Of a DNA stretch of 64,000 nucleotides, positions 43,082-52,189 are shown piece after piece; the first letter of the stretch is position 1, and every line of letters begins with the position of its first letter. The DNA comes from Solimonas sp041659605 (GTDB taxonomy: Bacteria > Pseudomonadota > Gammaproteobacteria > Nevskiales > Nevskiaceae). A model generated the notes under the pieces. That model was not told the DNA's origin, did no database searches, and was given only the letters and a program-made list of their open reading frames with translations. The DNA lies in contig JBAZXW010000001.1 in NCBI GenBank assembly GCA_041659605.1, positions 1-64,000 on the forward strand, read 5' to 3'. Position numbers and translations under genes: made by a program.

Positions 43082-43462
43082 ATGAACCGACGCCTGTGGG
43101 TCGTGCTGCTGGTGATGGCGAGCCTGATGTCGTGGCGCGTGGCGCTGGCCTGCGCCCACCAAGCCGGCGTCGTGCAGCAGCGCTGTTGCTGTCTCGAGCA
43201 GCGCATGGCCTGCCCACAGATTAAGACCGGGGTCGGCGAGTGCTGCAAGGCCGTAGCCGCCACGCCCTCGCAGATGGCGGATGGCCAGTCGGACGCACTG
43301 CCTTCGTCCGATGGCGGCAAGCTTCTTGGACCGCCTCCGTCTCCGCCGAAATTCGATCCGCAAGCATTCCCGCCCAGCCGCAGCCTTGCAGGGGTTGTGC
43401 CGGACCGCTGTTGGCAGGCAGGCAGCGAGATCTGGCTGCACACCGCGAGATTGCGGCTATAG
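43082..43462 (+). CDS. Small secreted Cys-rich protein
   Basis: 126 residues, signal helix (LWVVLLVMASLMSWRVALA) followed by CAHQAGVVQQRCCCLEQRMA and CPQIKTGVGECCK, then a Pro-rich tail without a recognisable domain. Cysteine clustering suggests metal binding. It lies 65 bases after cusA and is probably in that operon. Unlike the CopL-like proteins it has no RPP ending. Confidence 0.65.
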   Translation: MNRRLWVVLLVMASLMSWRVALACAHQAGVVQQRCCCLEQRMACPQIKTGVGECCKAVAATPSQMADGQSDALPSSDGGKLLGPPPSPPKFDPQAFPPSRSLAGVVPDRCWQAGSEIWLHTARLRL

Positions 43463-43569
43463 CGCGCCCGAGGTCCGCGGCCATCGCGGTCGAGGACCGG
43501 CTTCACCCAACGCCCCACCGGCATGCCCGCATGCCATCCAAGACGTTTGTGAAGTTCAGGAGGCACGTC

Positions 43570-43857
43570 GTGAATACCTCATCGAAAACCATCCGTACGC
43601 TGGCGCTCGTTCTCATCGCCGGGCTGAGTCTGGCGCAGGCGGCGCAGGCCGCGCCGCAATCCTTTGGACCGCGCAACACGGTGCGCTTCGAGCGGCTCGC
43701 CGAAACACGGCAGCCCTGCGATCACACGGTGGTCGGCCACCGCTGGAACGGCAGCACCAAGCAGCGCGAGACCGTCGCGATCTGCCGGAGCGACAGTACT
43801 CGCGTGGCTCGCGTCGAGCGCTGGGTCGGCCCGCGAGGCACCGTGCCGCTTCGCTGA
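43570..43857 (+). CDS. Small exported protein
   Basis: 95 residues from a GTG preceded by AGGAGG; an in-frame ATG at 43531 is possible. Signal peptide (ALVLIAGLSLAQAAQA) then a basic mature region (VRFERLAETRQPCDHTVVGH) with two cysteines (about 54 and 77) that could form a disulfide. No family recognised. It follows the Cys-rich gene by 107 bases. Confidence 0.65.
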   Translation: MNTSSKTIRTLALVLIAGLSLAQAAQAAPQSFGPRNTVRFERLAETRQPCDHTVVGHRWNGSTKQRETVAICRSDSTRVARVERWVGPRGTVPLR

Positions 43858-43917
43858 CCCACGCGGTCAGACGCCGCAGGGCGGGGGCGGTTCATGCGCC
43901 GCCCGCCCTGTTTCCCA

Positions 43918-44844
43918 TCAATCCGCCCCGTGATTCAGATCAATGCCGCCGGGTCGGTCTTGCCCGATAGTCGCTGCACAATGAGACAGTCGTCGACACG
44001 ACAGAGGTGGTTGCAGCGCGGCGGGACGGCGATATCGCTGCACCGCGGCGCAGCCCTGCTTCGCCAGTTGCTGATCGCGCTGCTGCTCGTGTCCTTCGCG
44101 CCTCTCCCGGTCCTGACGCTGGCGCACTGCTCCCTCTAGAGTTTCGCACCGCGCGCGAGATCGGGGACCGCGGCACGCGCAGGCGGCGCCGGATACGCAG
44201 CGATCAGGCGCCAGTCGGTGGCGTCGTCGTTGGCCAGCGCAGCGCTGGTGCCGATGCAACAGAGCAGAAGGACGAGCAGGCGCGACGAAATGCACATCGG
44301 TCGGATGTTGGGCGTTTTGCAGCGGACATGGCGTGTCAGGCTGACATTGTGTCTCAGCGTTCGGCGACGCATCCCGGATTTTGGAGGCGTCCGGCGCTGC
44401 CGGCCACGGCCGCGAGACTCCAATGTCGTCGAACAGCACGACGGCTTCGGCGCCTACGCCCGGTGGTGAGAGCGAAAGGTCAGATGCGCGTGCGACCCCG
44501 CGGCCCGGCGGCCGTTCGTCTGCCAGTCTGCGCAGCGCTTCCGGCGGGACGTGGCCCTCGACGAAGTAGTCCAGCAGCGTGCCGACATGGCAGCCCCTCA
44601 GCATCTCCGGCGTTTGCAGGCGCTCACGCACGCTGCGCAGATTCCCGATCTCGAAATCCCGCACGACGAAGCCGTCAGATTCCAGCGATCGGATCCACGA
44701 GTGCGCGCAGCGACACTCATGGGTCCAGTACACCGTGAGCAGCTTTTCCGGCGGGACCGGAAACAGGCGGTCCCAGGTCGCGACCAGCGCCGCGACGGCA
44801 GCGGCGAGGACGGCGATCGCCGCCACCCGCCACAGCTGGGTCAT
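43918..44844 (-). CDS. DUF411-like metal-associated protein with abnormal C-terminal extension
   Basis: 309 codons. N-terminal helix (AAIAVLAAAVAALVATW), then a DUF411-like domain: YWTHECRCAHSWIRSLESDG, RDFEIGNLRSV, RGCHVGTLLDYFVEGHVPPE and ALRRLADERPPGRGV. The family is normally about 150 residues. Sequence after AEAVVLFDDIG is Arg/Gln-rich and not domain-like and overlaps other small frames, so the natural stop may have been lost. The start at ATG 44844 is 74 bases downstream of the P-type ATPase gene's end. The family is linked to copper handling. Confidence 0.6.
   Translation of the reverse strand: MTQLWRVAAIAVLAAAVAALVATWDRLFPVPPEKLLTVYWTHECRCAHSWIRSLESDGFVVRDFEIGNLRSVRERLQTPEMLRGCHVGTLLDYFVEGHVPPEALRRLADERPPGRGVARASDLSLSPPGVGAEAVVLFDDIGVSRPWPAAPDASKIRDASPNAETQCQPDTPCPLQNAQHPTDVHFVAPARPSALLHRHQRCAGQRRRHRLAPDRCVSGAACACRGPRSRARCETLEGAVRQRQDRERREGHEQQRDQQLAKQGCAAVQRYRRPAALQPPLSCRRLSHCAATIGQDRPGGIDLNHGAD
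43930..43943. promoter_or_regulatory. FNR/Anr-type box (GTGAT-N4-ATCAA)
   Basis: GTGATTCAGATCAA. Centre at 43936.5, 44.5 bases before the ATG at 43981. GATAGT at 43966-43971 is a plausible -10, placing transcription near 43978 and leaving almost no leader. Confidence 0.55.
43981..44139 (+). CDS. Small protein with hydrophobic C-terminal half
   Basis: 52 residues ending AALLRQLLIALLLVSFAPLP and VLTLAHCSL. It looks like a signal peptide or single membrane helix without a mature domain; a TAG ends it early. Support comes mainly from the FNR-like box and -10 placed at the right distance. It could be the start of a broken CopL-like gene. Confidence 0.4.
   Translation: MRQSSTRQRWLQRGGTAISLHRGAALLRQLLIALLLVSFAPLPVLTLAHCSL
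44136..44297 (-). CDS. Small protein with signal-like start
   Basis: 53 residues beginning SSRLLVLLLCCIGTSAALAN and ending LIAAYPAPPARAAVPDLARG. It lies in another frame within the unusual tail of the DUF411-like gene. It could be the actual gene downstream of a shorter DUF411 protein or a chance frame. Confidence 0.3.
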   Translation of the reverse strand: MCISSRLLVLLLCCIGTSAALANDDATDWRLIAAYPAPPARAAVPDLARGAKL

Positions 44845-44917
44845 CAGCTCGCGGCGCGTCTGCGCCTCCCGCCGGCGCCGCACCGTCTGTCGTGCCGGCT
44901 GCCGCGGCACGCCCACG

Positions 44918-47092
44918 TCAAGACTGCGCCTGCGTCGCCGGCATTCGTAGCAGACGCAGGCCGTTGCCGACCACCAGCAGGCTCGCGCCCATGTCGGCGA
45001 ACACGGCCATCCACATGGTCGCGCTGCCGAACACGGCCAGAACCAGGAACACAGCCTTGATGCCGAGCGCCAGCGCGATGTTCTGCCACAGCACCGCATG
45101 GACTCGGCGGGACAGGCGGATCGCTTCCGGAATGCGCCGTAAATCGTCGTTCATGATGACGATGTCGGCGGCTTCCATCGCGGTGTCGGTGCCGGCCGCG
45201 CCCATGGCGATGCCGATGTCGGCCTTCGCCAGCGCCGGCGCATCGTTGATGCCGTCGCCGGCCATTGCCGTTTCGCCGTAGCGCCGCCGCAACTCGTCGA
45301 TTGCGGCGAGCTTGTCTTCCGGCAGCAGGTCGCCGCGCGCATCGTCGATGCCGGCCTGCACGGCGATGGTCTTCGCCGTGGCCGGGTTGTCCCCGGTGAG
45401 CATGACCGGCGTGACGCCCAGGGCCTTGAGTTCGGTGATCGCGTCGCGCGAGCTATCCTTGATGGTGTCGGCGACCGCGAACAGCGCGAGCACGCGCGAT
45501 TCCGAGGCCAGCAGCGTGACCGTGCGGCCCTGGTTCTCGTGCGCTGCGAGCTTGGCCTCGAGGGCCGCGTCGCACTGGCCGCGTTCGTGGATCAGGCGGT
45601 GGTTGCCGAGTACGAAACTGCGGCTTTCCACCGCGCCCTCGACGCCGCGGCCGGCCAGGGCTCTGAAGGCCGTCACGTCCCTGGCTTGAAGGTTCAGGCC
45701 CTGGGCGATGGCTTGAGAGACCGGATGATCGGAACGGGCGGCCAGACTGGCCGCGAGTGTCAGGCGCGATTCGCTCTCGGCCTGGTCGATCGCGGCGAAC
45801 TCCACCAGCTTCGGCTTGCCCTCGGTGATCGTGCCGGTCTTGTCGAGCGCGACCGCCTTGAGCTTGCGCGCCTCCTCCAGGTAGGTGCCGCCCTTGATCA
45901 GGATGCCGCGGCGCGCGGCGCGGGCCAGCGCGCTGACCACCGTCACCGGCGTGGAGATCACCAGCGCGCAGGGACAGGCGATTACCAGCAGCACCAGCGC
46001 TTTGTACAGCGCCTGTGTCCAGCTCCAGCCCATCAGCCAGGGCGTGATCAGGGCCACGGCCACGGCGAGCGCGAAGACCCCCGGCGTGTAGACCGCCGCG
46101 AAGCGGTCCACGAAGCGTTGCGTTGGTGCGCGCGATCCCTGTGCCGCTTCGACGGCGTGGATGATGCGCGCCAGCGTGGTGTTGCCGGCCGCGGCGGTGA
46201 CGCGGAACTCCAGCTCGGCGGTCTGGTTGATCGTGCCCGCGAACACTGTGTCGCCCGGTCCCTTGTCCACCGGAATGCTTTCGCCCGTGACCGGCGCCTG
46301 GTCAATAGCACTCGCACCCGCGGTCACCACCCCATCCAGCGACACGCGCTCGCCGGGGCGGACGCGCACGACGGCATCGAGCCGCACGTCGCTTGCCGGG
46401 ATGGTTTTCCAGGTGCCGTCCGGCTGGCGCACTTGAGTCTGCTCCGGCGCCAATGCCAACAGGCTCTGGATCGCGTTGCGCGCCCGGTCCAGCGAGCGTG
46501 CCTCGATCAGTTCGGCGATGGCGTAGAGCGCCATCACCATCGCCGCTTCCGGCCACTCACCGATGAGGAACGCACCGGTCACGGCGACGCTCATCAAGGC
46601 GGTGATGTTGAGGCGTCCGTGGCGCAGGGACGCGATACCCTTCCTGTAGGTGTCCAGGCCCGCCAGTCCGATCGCCGCTGCGGCCAGCGCCATTTCGATC
46701 GCGGTGACCACGGCAGTCTCGCCGCCGAAATAGGCGAACCCTTCGGCAGCAATTGCCAGCAGCAGCGCCAGACCCAGCCGCACGAGCCCGCCGCCCATGC
46801 TCCGCATATCGTGCGCGTGACTACCGGCAGCCGGCTCCTGTGGGTGTGGCTGCGGATCGAAGCCGGCGCGGCGGATCGTCGCGAGCGCCTCGTCTACGAT
46901 GGGTGGCGGCGCCGTGATGGCGAGCGTACGCGCGCCGAGCCTGAAGCTCAGCGCGCGAATGCCCGCGATCGGTTCGAGGGCGCGGCGGATCTCGGCTTCC
47001 TCTGCGGCGCAGTCCATCGTTTTGATGTGCACATTCGCCGTGATCGCGGCGTCGCGGTCATCCAGGCCCGGGGCAGTGGTCGATCGATTCAT
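44918..47092 (-). CDS. Zn/Cd/Pb-type P1B ATPase
   Basis: 724 residues. One N-terminal HMA domain with the shortened motif MDCAAEE (Cys 28), then eight predicted helices with the metal-path motif CPC (373-375, in ACPCALVIST) and the catalytic DKTGTITEG (Asp 417). The CPCALVISTPV form and the MDCxxEE motif are typical of ZntA/CadA-type exporters of Zn, Cd and Pb rather than of copper ATPases. It pumps metal from cytoplasm to periplasm. It stands 12 bases downstream of a methyltransferase-like gene in the same direction, and with the Czc pump nearby gives a two-step export route. Confidence 0.92.
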   Translation of the reverse strand: MNRSTTAPGLDDRDAAITANVHIKTMDCAAEEAEIRRALEPIAGIRALSFRLGARTLAITAPPPIVDEALATIRRAGFDPQPHPQEPAAGSHAHDMRSMGGGLVRLGLALLLAIAAEGFAYFGGETAVVTAIEMALAAAAIGLAGLDTYRKGIASLRHGRLNITALMSVAVTGAFLIGEWPEAAMVMALYAIAELIEARSLDRARNAIQSLLALAPEQTQVRQPDGTWKTIPASDVRLDAVVRVRPGERVSLDGVVTAGASAIDQAPVTGESIPVDKGPGDTVFAGTINQTAELEFRVTAAAGNTTLARIIHAVEAAQGSRAPTQRFVDRFAAVYTPGVFALAVAVALITPWLMGWSWTQALYKALVLLVIACPCALVISTPVTVVSALARAARRGILIKGGTYLEEARKLKAVALDKTGTITEGKPKLVEFAAIDQAESESRLTLAASLAARSDHPVSQAIAQGLNLQARDVTAFRALAGRGVEGAVESRSFVLGNHRLIHERGQCDAALEAKLAAHENQGRTVTLLASESRVLALFAVADTIKDSSRDAITELKALGVTPVMLTGDNPATAKTIAVQAGIDDARGDLLPEDKLAAIDELRRRYGETAMAGDGINDAPALAKADIGIAMGAAGTDTAMEAADIVIMNDDLRRIPEAIRLSRRVHAVLWQNIALALGIKAVFLVLAVFGSATMWMAVFADMGASLLVVGNGLRLLRMPATQAQS

Positions 47093-47104
47093 CGCGGGTT
47101 CCCA

Positions 47105-47725
47105 TCAGTACAAGGCGAACAGCGACGGCAGCGCCACTGCGTCACGCGCGTCATGCAGTTCGTGCAAGAGCAGCGCCGCAACGACGAACCAGACGACTTC
47201 TGCGAGCGAGCGACGGAAGTTCGCCGGGGCGATCTCCCAGCGTGCCGGCTCGGTCCAGCCCGATGTGCCGGGCCAGAAGCGCGGCACACGCGCCGCATAG
47301 TCCTCGAAGAGCGCTCCGTAGGCAGCGCGCAACTGCCGCTCCTCGCCTGCGATCACGCCGCGGTAGTAGTACGCGAACCACGCGATGAAGATCAGCGGGA
47401 TGCTCACCGTCTCGGTCGTGATCGCGATGCCCAGGCCGCCGATCAGGCTGAATACGTACAGCGGATGGCGCGCCAGCGAATACGGTCCCGCCGTCATCAG
47501 CACGGCGTTTTTGTTGCCGGCGGCGTAGCTGCTGCACCACAGCCGCCCCAGCGCACCGATGGACGCCAACAGGATGCCCAGCGGCGTCACCAGGTGCACA
47601 GCAAGCGCGCCCAGATCGTGCCATGCGGGGCGCGAGACGAGGACCAGCGTGACGAGACTGACGCACAGCAGCCGCGTCACGCGGATGCGGCGCCGGGGCG
47701 AGACGCCGGCGACGGTGACGTTCAT
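47105..47725 (-). CDS. Isoprenylcysteine methyltransferase-like membrane protein
   Basis: 206 residues with four or five predicted helices and the ICMT/PEMT signature region: GPYSLARHPLYVFSLIGGLG followed by EERQLRAAYGALFEDYAAR. Proteins of this type appear in many heavy-metal operons next to czc genes; substrate unknown. Its ATG overlaps the stop of the PII-like gene by 4 bases and the P-type ATPase gene follows 12 bases later, so the whole row is one operon. Confidence 0.82.
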   Translation of the reverse strand: MNVTVAGVSPRRRIRVTRLLCVSLVTLVLVSRPAWHDLGALAVHLVTPLGILLASIGALGRLWCSSYAAGNKNAVLMTAGPYSLARHPLYVFSLIGGLGIAITTETVSIPLIFIAWFAYYYRGVIAGEERQLRAAYGALFEDYAARVPRFWPGTSGWTEPARWEIAPANFRRSLAEVVWFVVAALLLHELHDARDAVALPSLFALY

Positions 47726-48054
47726 GTCGCGGGCTCCGCAGGCCCGCCGATCGGCAGCACCTGCTCGACCGGACTGACGTAGACGTAACCCGAGACGCCG
47801 TTTCCGATCTGAGCGGTCGTGCGGATGATTGCCGTGACGGCATCCACCTCCGCATCCTCGACCACCAGCGACAGCCGCACTTCGGAGATCACCAGACCCG
47901 GCATGTCGATCGAGTAGTCCCGCTCCTCCAGCGGCAGCGGCTTGAGCGTGCCGCGCACGTCCTGCAGCGTGAGGTTGCGGAAGCCGGCATCGGCCAGCGC
48001 CTGGATCACGTCCGGCGTACGCACGTGGTGAATGAAAGCCTTGATCAGTTTCAT
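47722..48054 (-). CDS. PII-like regulatory protein associated with RND pump
   Basis: 110 residues starting MKLIKAFIHHVRTPDVIQAL. The PII fold is suggested by DYSIDMPGLVISEVRLSLVV and by DAVTAIIRTTAQIGNGVSGY, close to the PII C-terminal pattern. PII-like proteins of this kind occur beside heavy-metal RND pumps and may bind metal or nucleotide to tune them. Its ATG overlaps the czcA stop by 4 bases. Confidence 0.82.
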   Translation of the reverse strand: MKLIKAFIHHVRTPDVIQALADAGFRNLTLQDVRGTLKPLPLEERDYSIDMPGLVISEVRLSLVVEDAEVDAVTAIIRTTAQIGNGVSGYVYVSPVEQVLPIGGPAEPAT

Positions 48055-51000
48055 GCGGGAGACTCCTCGGTTGCGGCGGCGGTCTGGTTGGCGGGGCGCC
48101 AGGCCATGCGATACAGGCCGGGCAGCACGAGCAGGGTCAGCAGGGTCGCCGAGACGATGCCGCCGATGACGACGGTCGCCAGCGGTCGCTGCACTTCCGC
48201 GCCGGTACCGGTGTTGAGCGCCATCGGCAAAAAGCCGAGCGCGGCGACCAGGGCGACCATCAGGATCGGCCGCAGGCGCAGCAGCGCGCCCTCGCGGATC
48301 GACGTGTCGATGTCCAGACCCTGTGCGAGCCGGTCGCGGATCGCCGCGACCATGACCACGCCGGTCAGTACGGCCACGCCGGACAAGGTGATGAATCCGA
48401 CGCCGGCGGTGATCGACAACGGAATGCCGCGCAACCACAGGCCGATGACGCCACCGGTCAGCGCCAGCGGCACGCCGGAAAACACCAGGGCCGCGTCGCG
48501 CGCCGAGCCGAAGGTGAGCATCAGCAGGCCGAAGATCATCGCCAGTGTCACCGGCACCAGCAGCGTCAGCCGCTGCGTGGCGGACTGCAGTTGCTCGAAG
48601 GTGCCGCCGTAGTCGAGCCAGTAGCCGGGCGGCAGCTTGACCTGTTGTTCAATCTTCCCGCGCGCGTCGGCGACGAAGCTCGCGAGGTCGCGACCGCGCA
48701 CGTTCGACGACACGACCAGGCGCCGCTTGCCATTCTCGCGCGAGATCTGGTTGGGCCCCGGTGCGAGCTTGAGTGCCGCCAGTTCGCCCAACGGCACGTA
48801 GCCGCGGTCGACGGATGGCAGCGGCACCGGCAGGCGCTCGAGTGCGGCGAGGTCACCGCGCAGATGCTCAGGCAGCCGCACGACCAGTGGGAAGCGTGCG
48901 TCACCCTCGTACACCAGCCCGGCTTCCTCGCCGCCGGTGGCCGCGGCCAGCACGTCCTGCACGTCCGCGACGTTGAGGCCGTAGCGATAGAGCGCGGCGC
49001 GGTCGGGTTCGACCGACAGCACCGGTAGGCCGGCGACCTGCTCGACCTTCACGCCCTCGGCGCCGGTAATCGAGTTCAGCACCCGGGCGATGTCGTTGCC
49101 GGTCCTGAGCAGCTGACCCAGATCGTCGCCGTAGACCTTGATGCCCAGATCCGAGCGTACGCCGGAGATCAGCTCGTTGAAGCGCAGCTCGATCGGCTGA
49201 CTGATCTCGTAGGCGTTGCCGGACAGCCCTTCCAGCTTTTCCTGCACCTCCGACAGCAGCTGCGCCTTCGGCTTGTCGGGATCGGGCCAGTCCTTGCGGT
49301 CCTTGATCATGACGTAGCCGTCGGAGATGTTCGGCGGCATCGGGTCGGTCGCCACCTCGGCGGTGCCGACACGCGAAAAGTAGGTCTTCACTTCCGGCAC
49401 GTCAGCCAGCGCCCGCTCCATCTGGAACTGCATCTCCAGCGACTGCGTCAGGCTGGTGCCGGGAATGCGCAGCGCCTGCACGGCGATGTCGCCCTCATCG
49501 AGGCTGGGGATGAACTCGGCGCCCATGCGCGACGCGAGCCAGCCGCACAACACGACCAGCAGCACCGCACCGCCGAGAAAGACGAAGCGCAGCCGCAGGG
49601 CAAGATCGAGCACCGGCGCGTAGATGCGCTTGGCATGGCGCACAATGAAGTTGTCCTTCTCCTCGATCCGGCCGCGCAGGAACAGTGCGACAGCCGCCGG
49701 CACGAAGGTCAGCGACAGCACGACCGCCGCCAGCAGGGCCATGATCACCGTCTCCGCCATTGGCCGGAACATTTTTCCTTCGACACCGGTCAGGGCGAGG
49801 ATCGGCAGGTTCACGAGCACCACGACGAGCACGCTGACCAGGCTCGGCGTGAACACCTCGCGCGTGGCTACGAACACGGTTTGCAGGCGTTCGTCGAGCC
49901 TGAGCAGGCGGCCGGCGTGATGCTGGCGCTCGGCCAGACGCAGGATGCAGTTCTCGACGATGATCACCGCGCCGTCGACAATCAGGCCGAAGTCCAGCGC
50001 CCCCAGCGACATGAGATTCGCGCTGACCCCGGTCTCGACCATGCCGGTCATCAGCATCAGCATCGACAGTGGAATCACGGCGGCCGTGAGCAGTGCTGCG
50101 CGCAGGTTGCCGAGCATCAGCAACAGCACGGCGACGACGAGCAGCGCGCCTTCGAGCAGGTTCTTCTGCACCGTGGCGATGGTCTTGTCCACCAGCGTCG
50201 TGCGGTCGTAGACGGTTTGGGCGCTCACGCCGGGCGGCAGCGTCTTGTTGATCTCGGCCAGCCGGTCCGCCACGGCTGCCGACACCGTGCGGCTGTTGCC
50301 GCCGAGCAACATGACCGCGGTGCCCTGTACCACCTCTTCACCGTCACGCGTGGCCGCGCCGGTACGCAGCTCCTTGCCGAAGGCGACGTCGGCCACTTCT
50401 CGTACTGTCACGGGAATGCCGCCGCGATGCGCGACGATGACACGCTCGATCGCCGGGATGTCGGCGACCTGGCCCGGCGAGCGGATCAGGTATTGCTCGC
50501 CGTTGCGCTCGATGTAGCCGGCGCCGACGTTGGCGTTGTTGCGCTCCAGCGCGTTCACGACATCGTCGAAGGACAGCCCGTAAGCGAGCAGGCGCGCCGG
50601 GTCCGGCGTGATGTGGAACTGCTTCTCGAAGCCGCCGATGGTGTTGACTTCGGTGACGCCGGGCACCAGGCGCAGCTGCGGACGGATCACCCAGTCCTGC
50701 AGCGTGCGCAGCGCGGTCGCGTCCCAGGGCGACCCGTCCGGCTGGCGCGCATCGGGCGCGGCCGCCATCGTGTACATGAAGATTTCGCCCAGACCGGTGG
50801 CGATCGGCCCCATCTGCGGCTCGATCCCGGACGGCAGCTGGCTCTTCACGTCCTGCAGGCGTTCGTTGATCAGGTTGCGCGCCCAGTAGATGTCGGTGCC
50901 GTCGTGGAAAATCACGGTCACCTGCGACAGGCCGTAGCGCGACAGTGAGCGTGTGTAGTCGAGGGCCGGAAGGCCGGCAATCGCGACCTCGACCAGGTAG

Positions 51001-51197
51001 GTGATGCGCTGCTCGACCTCCAGCGGCGAATAGCCCGGCGCCTGGGTGTTGATCTGCACCTGGACGTTGGTGATGTCCGGTACGGCGTCGATCGGCAGGC
51101 GCTGGTAGTTCCAGGCACCGAACGCGCCGACGGCGAGCACCAGCAGCAGCACGATGCCGCGACGGGAGACAGCGAGGCGCAGCAATGCGTCGATCAT
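48051..51197 (-). CDS. czcA: CzcA-type heavy-metal efflux RND pump
   Basis: 1048 residues from ATG 51197. TM4 region is GALDFGLIVDGAVIIVENCI, the HME1 (Czc/Znc) form, and the Cus-type methionine triad is absent (IAVQALRIPGTSLTQ, IELRFNELISGVRSDL), so Zn, Co or Cd is more likely than Cu. Several standard motifs match: GTDIYWARNLINERL, PDRAALYRYGLNVADVQD. It exports from the periplasm with CzcB and CzcC. The PII-like gene overlaps its end and the adaptor gene ends 13 bases before it. Confidence 0.94.
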   Translation of the reverse strand: MIDALLRLAVSRRGIVLLLVLAVGAFGAWNYQRLPIDAVPDITNVQVQINTQAPGYSPLEVEQRITYLVEVAIAGLPALDYTRSLSRYGLSQVTVIFHDGTDIYWARNLINERLQDVKSQLPSGIEPQMGPIATGLGEIFMYTMAAAPDARQPDGSPWDATALRTLQDWVIRPQLRLVPGVTEVNTIGGFEKQFHITPDPARLLAYGLSFDDVVNALERNNANVGAGYIERNGEQYLIRSPGQVADIPAIERVIVAHRGGIPVTVREVADVAFGKELRTGAATRDGEEVVQGTAVMLLGGNSRTVSAAVADRLAEINKTLPPGVSAQTVYDRTTLVDKTIATVQKNLLEGALLVVAVLLLMLGNLRAALLTAAVIPLSMLMLMTGMVETGVSANLMSLGALDFGLIVDGAVIIVENCILRLAERQHHAGRLLRLDERLQTVFVATREVFTPSLVSVLVVVLVNLPILALTGVEGKMFRPMAETVIMALLAAVVLSLTFVPAAVALFLRGRIEEKDNFIVRHAKRIYAPVLDLALRLRFVFLGGAVLLVVLCGWLASRMGAEFIPSLDEGDIAVQALRIPGTSLTQSLEMQFQMERALADVPEVKTYFSRVGTAEVATDPMPPNISDGYVMIKDRKDWPDPDKPKAQLLSEVQEKLEGLSGNAYEISQPIELRFNELISGVRSDLGIKVYGDDLGQLLRTGNDIARVLNSITGAEGVKVEQVAGLPVLSVEPDRAALYRYGLNVADVQDVLAAATGGEEAGLVYEGDARFPLVVRLPEHLRGDLAALERLPVPLPSVDRGYVPLGELAALKLAPGPNQISRENGKRRLVVSSNVRGRDLASFVADARGKIEQQVKLPPGYWLDYGGTFEQLQSATQRLTLLVPVTLAMIFGLLMLTFGSARDAALVFSGVPLALTGGVIGLWLRGIPLSITAGVGFITLSGVAVLTGVVMVAAIRDRLAQGLDIDTSIREGALLRLRPILMVALVAALGFLPMALNTGTGAEVQRPLATVVIGGIVSATLLTLLVLPGLYRMAWRPANQTAAATEESPA

Positions 51198-51210
51198 GGT
51201 TGGTCTCCCT

Positions 51211-52185
51211 TCAGTGCCCGTGCTCGGCTTCGCCCTTGCCGAGCTCGGCTTTGAGGATGAAGCTGTTTTTTGCGATGTAGCGCGCGCCGGGTTCCAGGCC
51301 GGACAGCACCTCGATGTGCTCGCCGTCGCTACGCCCCAGCACGACCGGACGTGGCGCAAAGCCGTCGTCGGTCTGCACGAACACGACGCTGCGATCTTCC
51401 AGCGTCTGCACGGCTTCGCTACGGATCGCCAGCGGCACGCTGGATTCGTCGATCAGCACGGCGGCAGTGACGTACAGGCCGGGCGCCCAGCGTCGCTCGG
51501 CGTTGTCGAGCAGCACGCGTGCGGTCAGCGTCTGGCTCTCGGCGCGGCCGAAGGGCACGACGTAGATGATCTCCCCCTGCGCGCTCTGGTTCGTGTCGGG
51601 ATTCGTCACGCGCACCTGCTGGCCGACGAGGACCTTGGCGACATCGCGTGGGAACAGCGACAGCTCGACCCAGACTGTGGACAGATCGGCGACCGTGAAC
51701 AGCGGCCTGTTGCCGGTCTGCTCGCCGGGATTGGTGCTGCGCGCCGTGACCACGCCGGTCAGCGGCGCGGTGACGGCGTAGGTCTGCAGGCTTTCGTCGG
51801 CCTCGACCGTCGCCAGCGTCTCGCCCTGCTGCACCGGATCGCCGATGCGCTTCGTCACGCCGCGCACCGCGCCCGGAAAGCGCGCCGCAACTTCGCGCGT
51901 GCGCTCGGCGTTGGGCACGATCGTGCCGTACAGCGGCAGCGTTTCGTGAATCTGCGCAGGGCTGGCCTCGACCAGCTCCAGGCCGGCGGCGGCGATCTGT
52001 TCGGCACTCAGCTCGACGTGCTCGCCTTCGCCCTCGTGTTCAGTTTCGCCTTCGGCATGTTCGGATTCGGCTTTGGACATGGGCGCCTGCACAGTCGCCG
52101 CCGATTCGCTGCCTCCGCAGGCGGTCAGCAACAGGATCAGCGCCAGCCACGCGGCGCGCTGTGGGATATGGTTCAGGGTCTTCAT
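51211..52185 (-). CDS. czcB: CzcB-type adaptor lipoprotein
   Basis: 324 residues. Lipobox LTAC (Cys about 23), an acidic His-rich linker (SEHAEGETEHEGEGEHVELS), then the adaptor core: GTIVPNAERTREVAARFPG, VTAPLTGVVTARSTNPGE, and barrel TVWVELSLFPRDVAKVLVGQ. The His/Glu-rich linker may bind Zn. It follows czcC and leads to czcA with 13 bases between. Start at ATG 52185 is clear. Its 5' end lies next to the ynfA gene on the other strand. Confidence 0.9.
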   Translation of the reverse strand: MKTLNHIPQRAAWLALILLLTACGGSESAATVQAPMSKAESEHAEGETEHEGEGEHVELSAEQIAAAGLELVEASPAQIHETLPLYGTIVPNAERTREVAARFPGAVRGVTKRIGDPVQQGETLATVEADESLQTYAVTAPLTGVVTARSTNPGEQTGNRPLFTVADLSTVWVELSLFPRDVAKVLVGQQVRVTNPDTNQSAQGEIIYVVPFGRAESQTLTARVLLDNAERRWAPGLYVTAAVLIDESSVPLAIRSEAVQTLEDRSVVFVQTDDGFAPRPVVLGRSDGEHIEVLSGLEPGARYIAKNSFILKAELGKGEAEHGH

Positions 52186-52189
52186 GGAG

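Noticed and set aside
39561..43217. Long minus-strand open frame of about 1218 codons opposite cusA
   Set aside because: It is the antisense shadow of cusA and cusB in GC-rich DNA, rich in Arg/His/Asp/Gln, with no motif or ribosome-binding site.
49635..50948. Plus-strand open frame opposite czcA
   Set aside because: Antisense shadow; no family-like sequence and the sense gene is complete.
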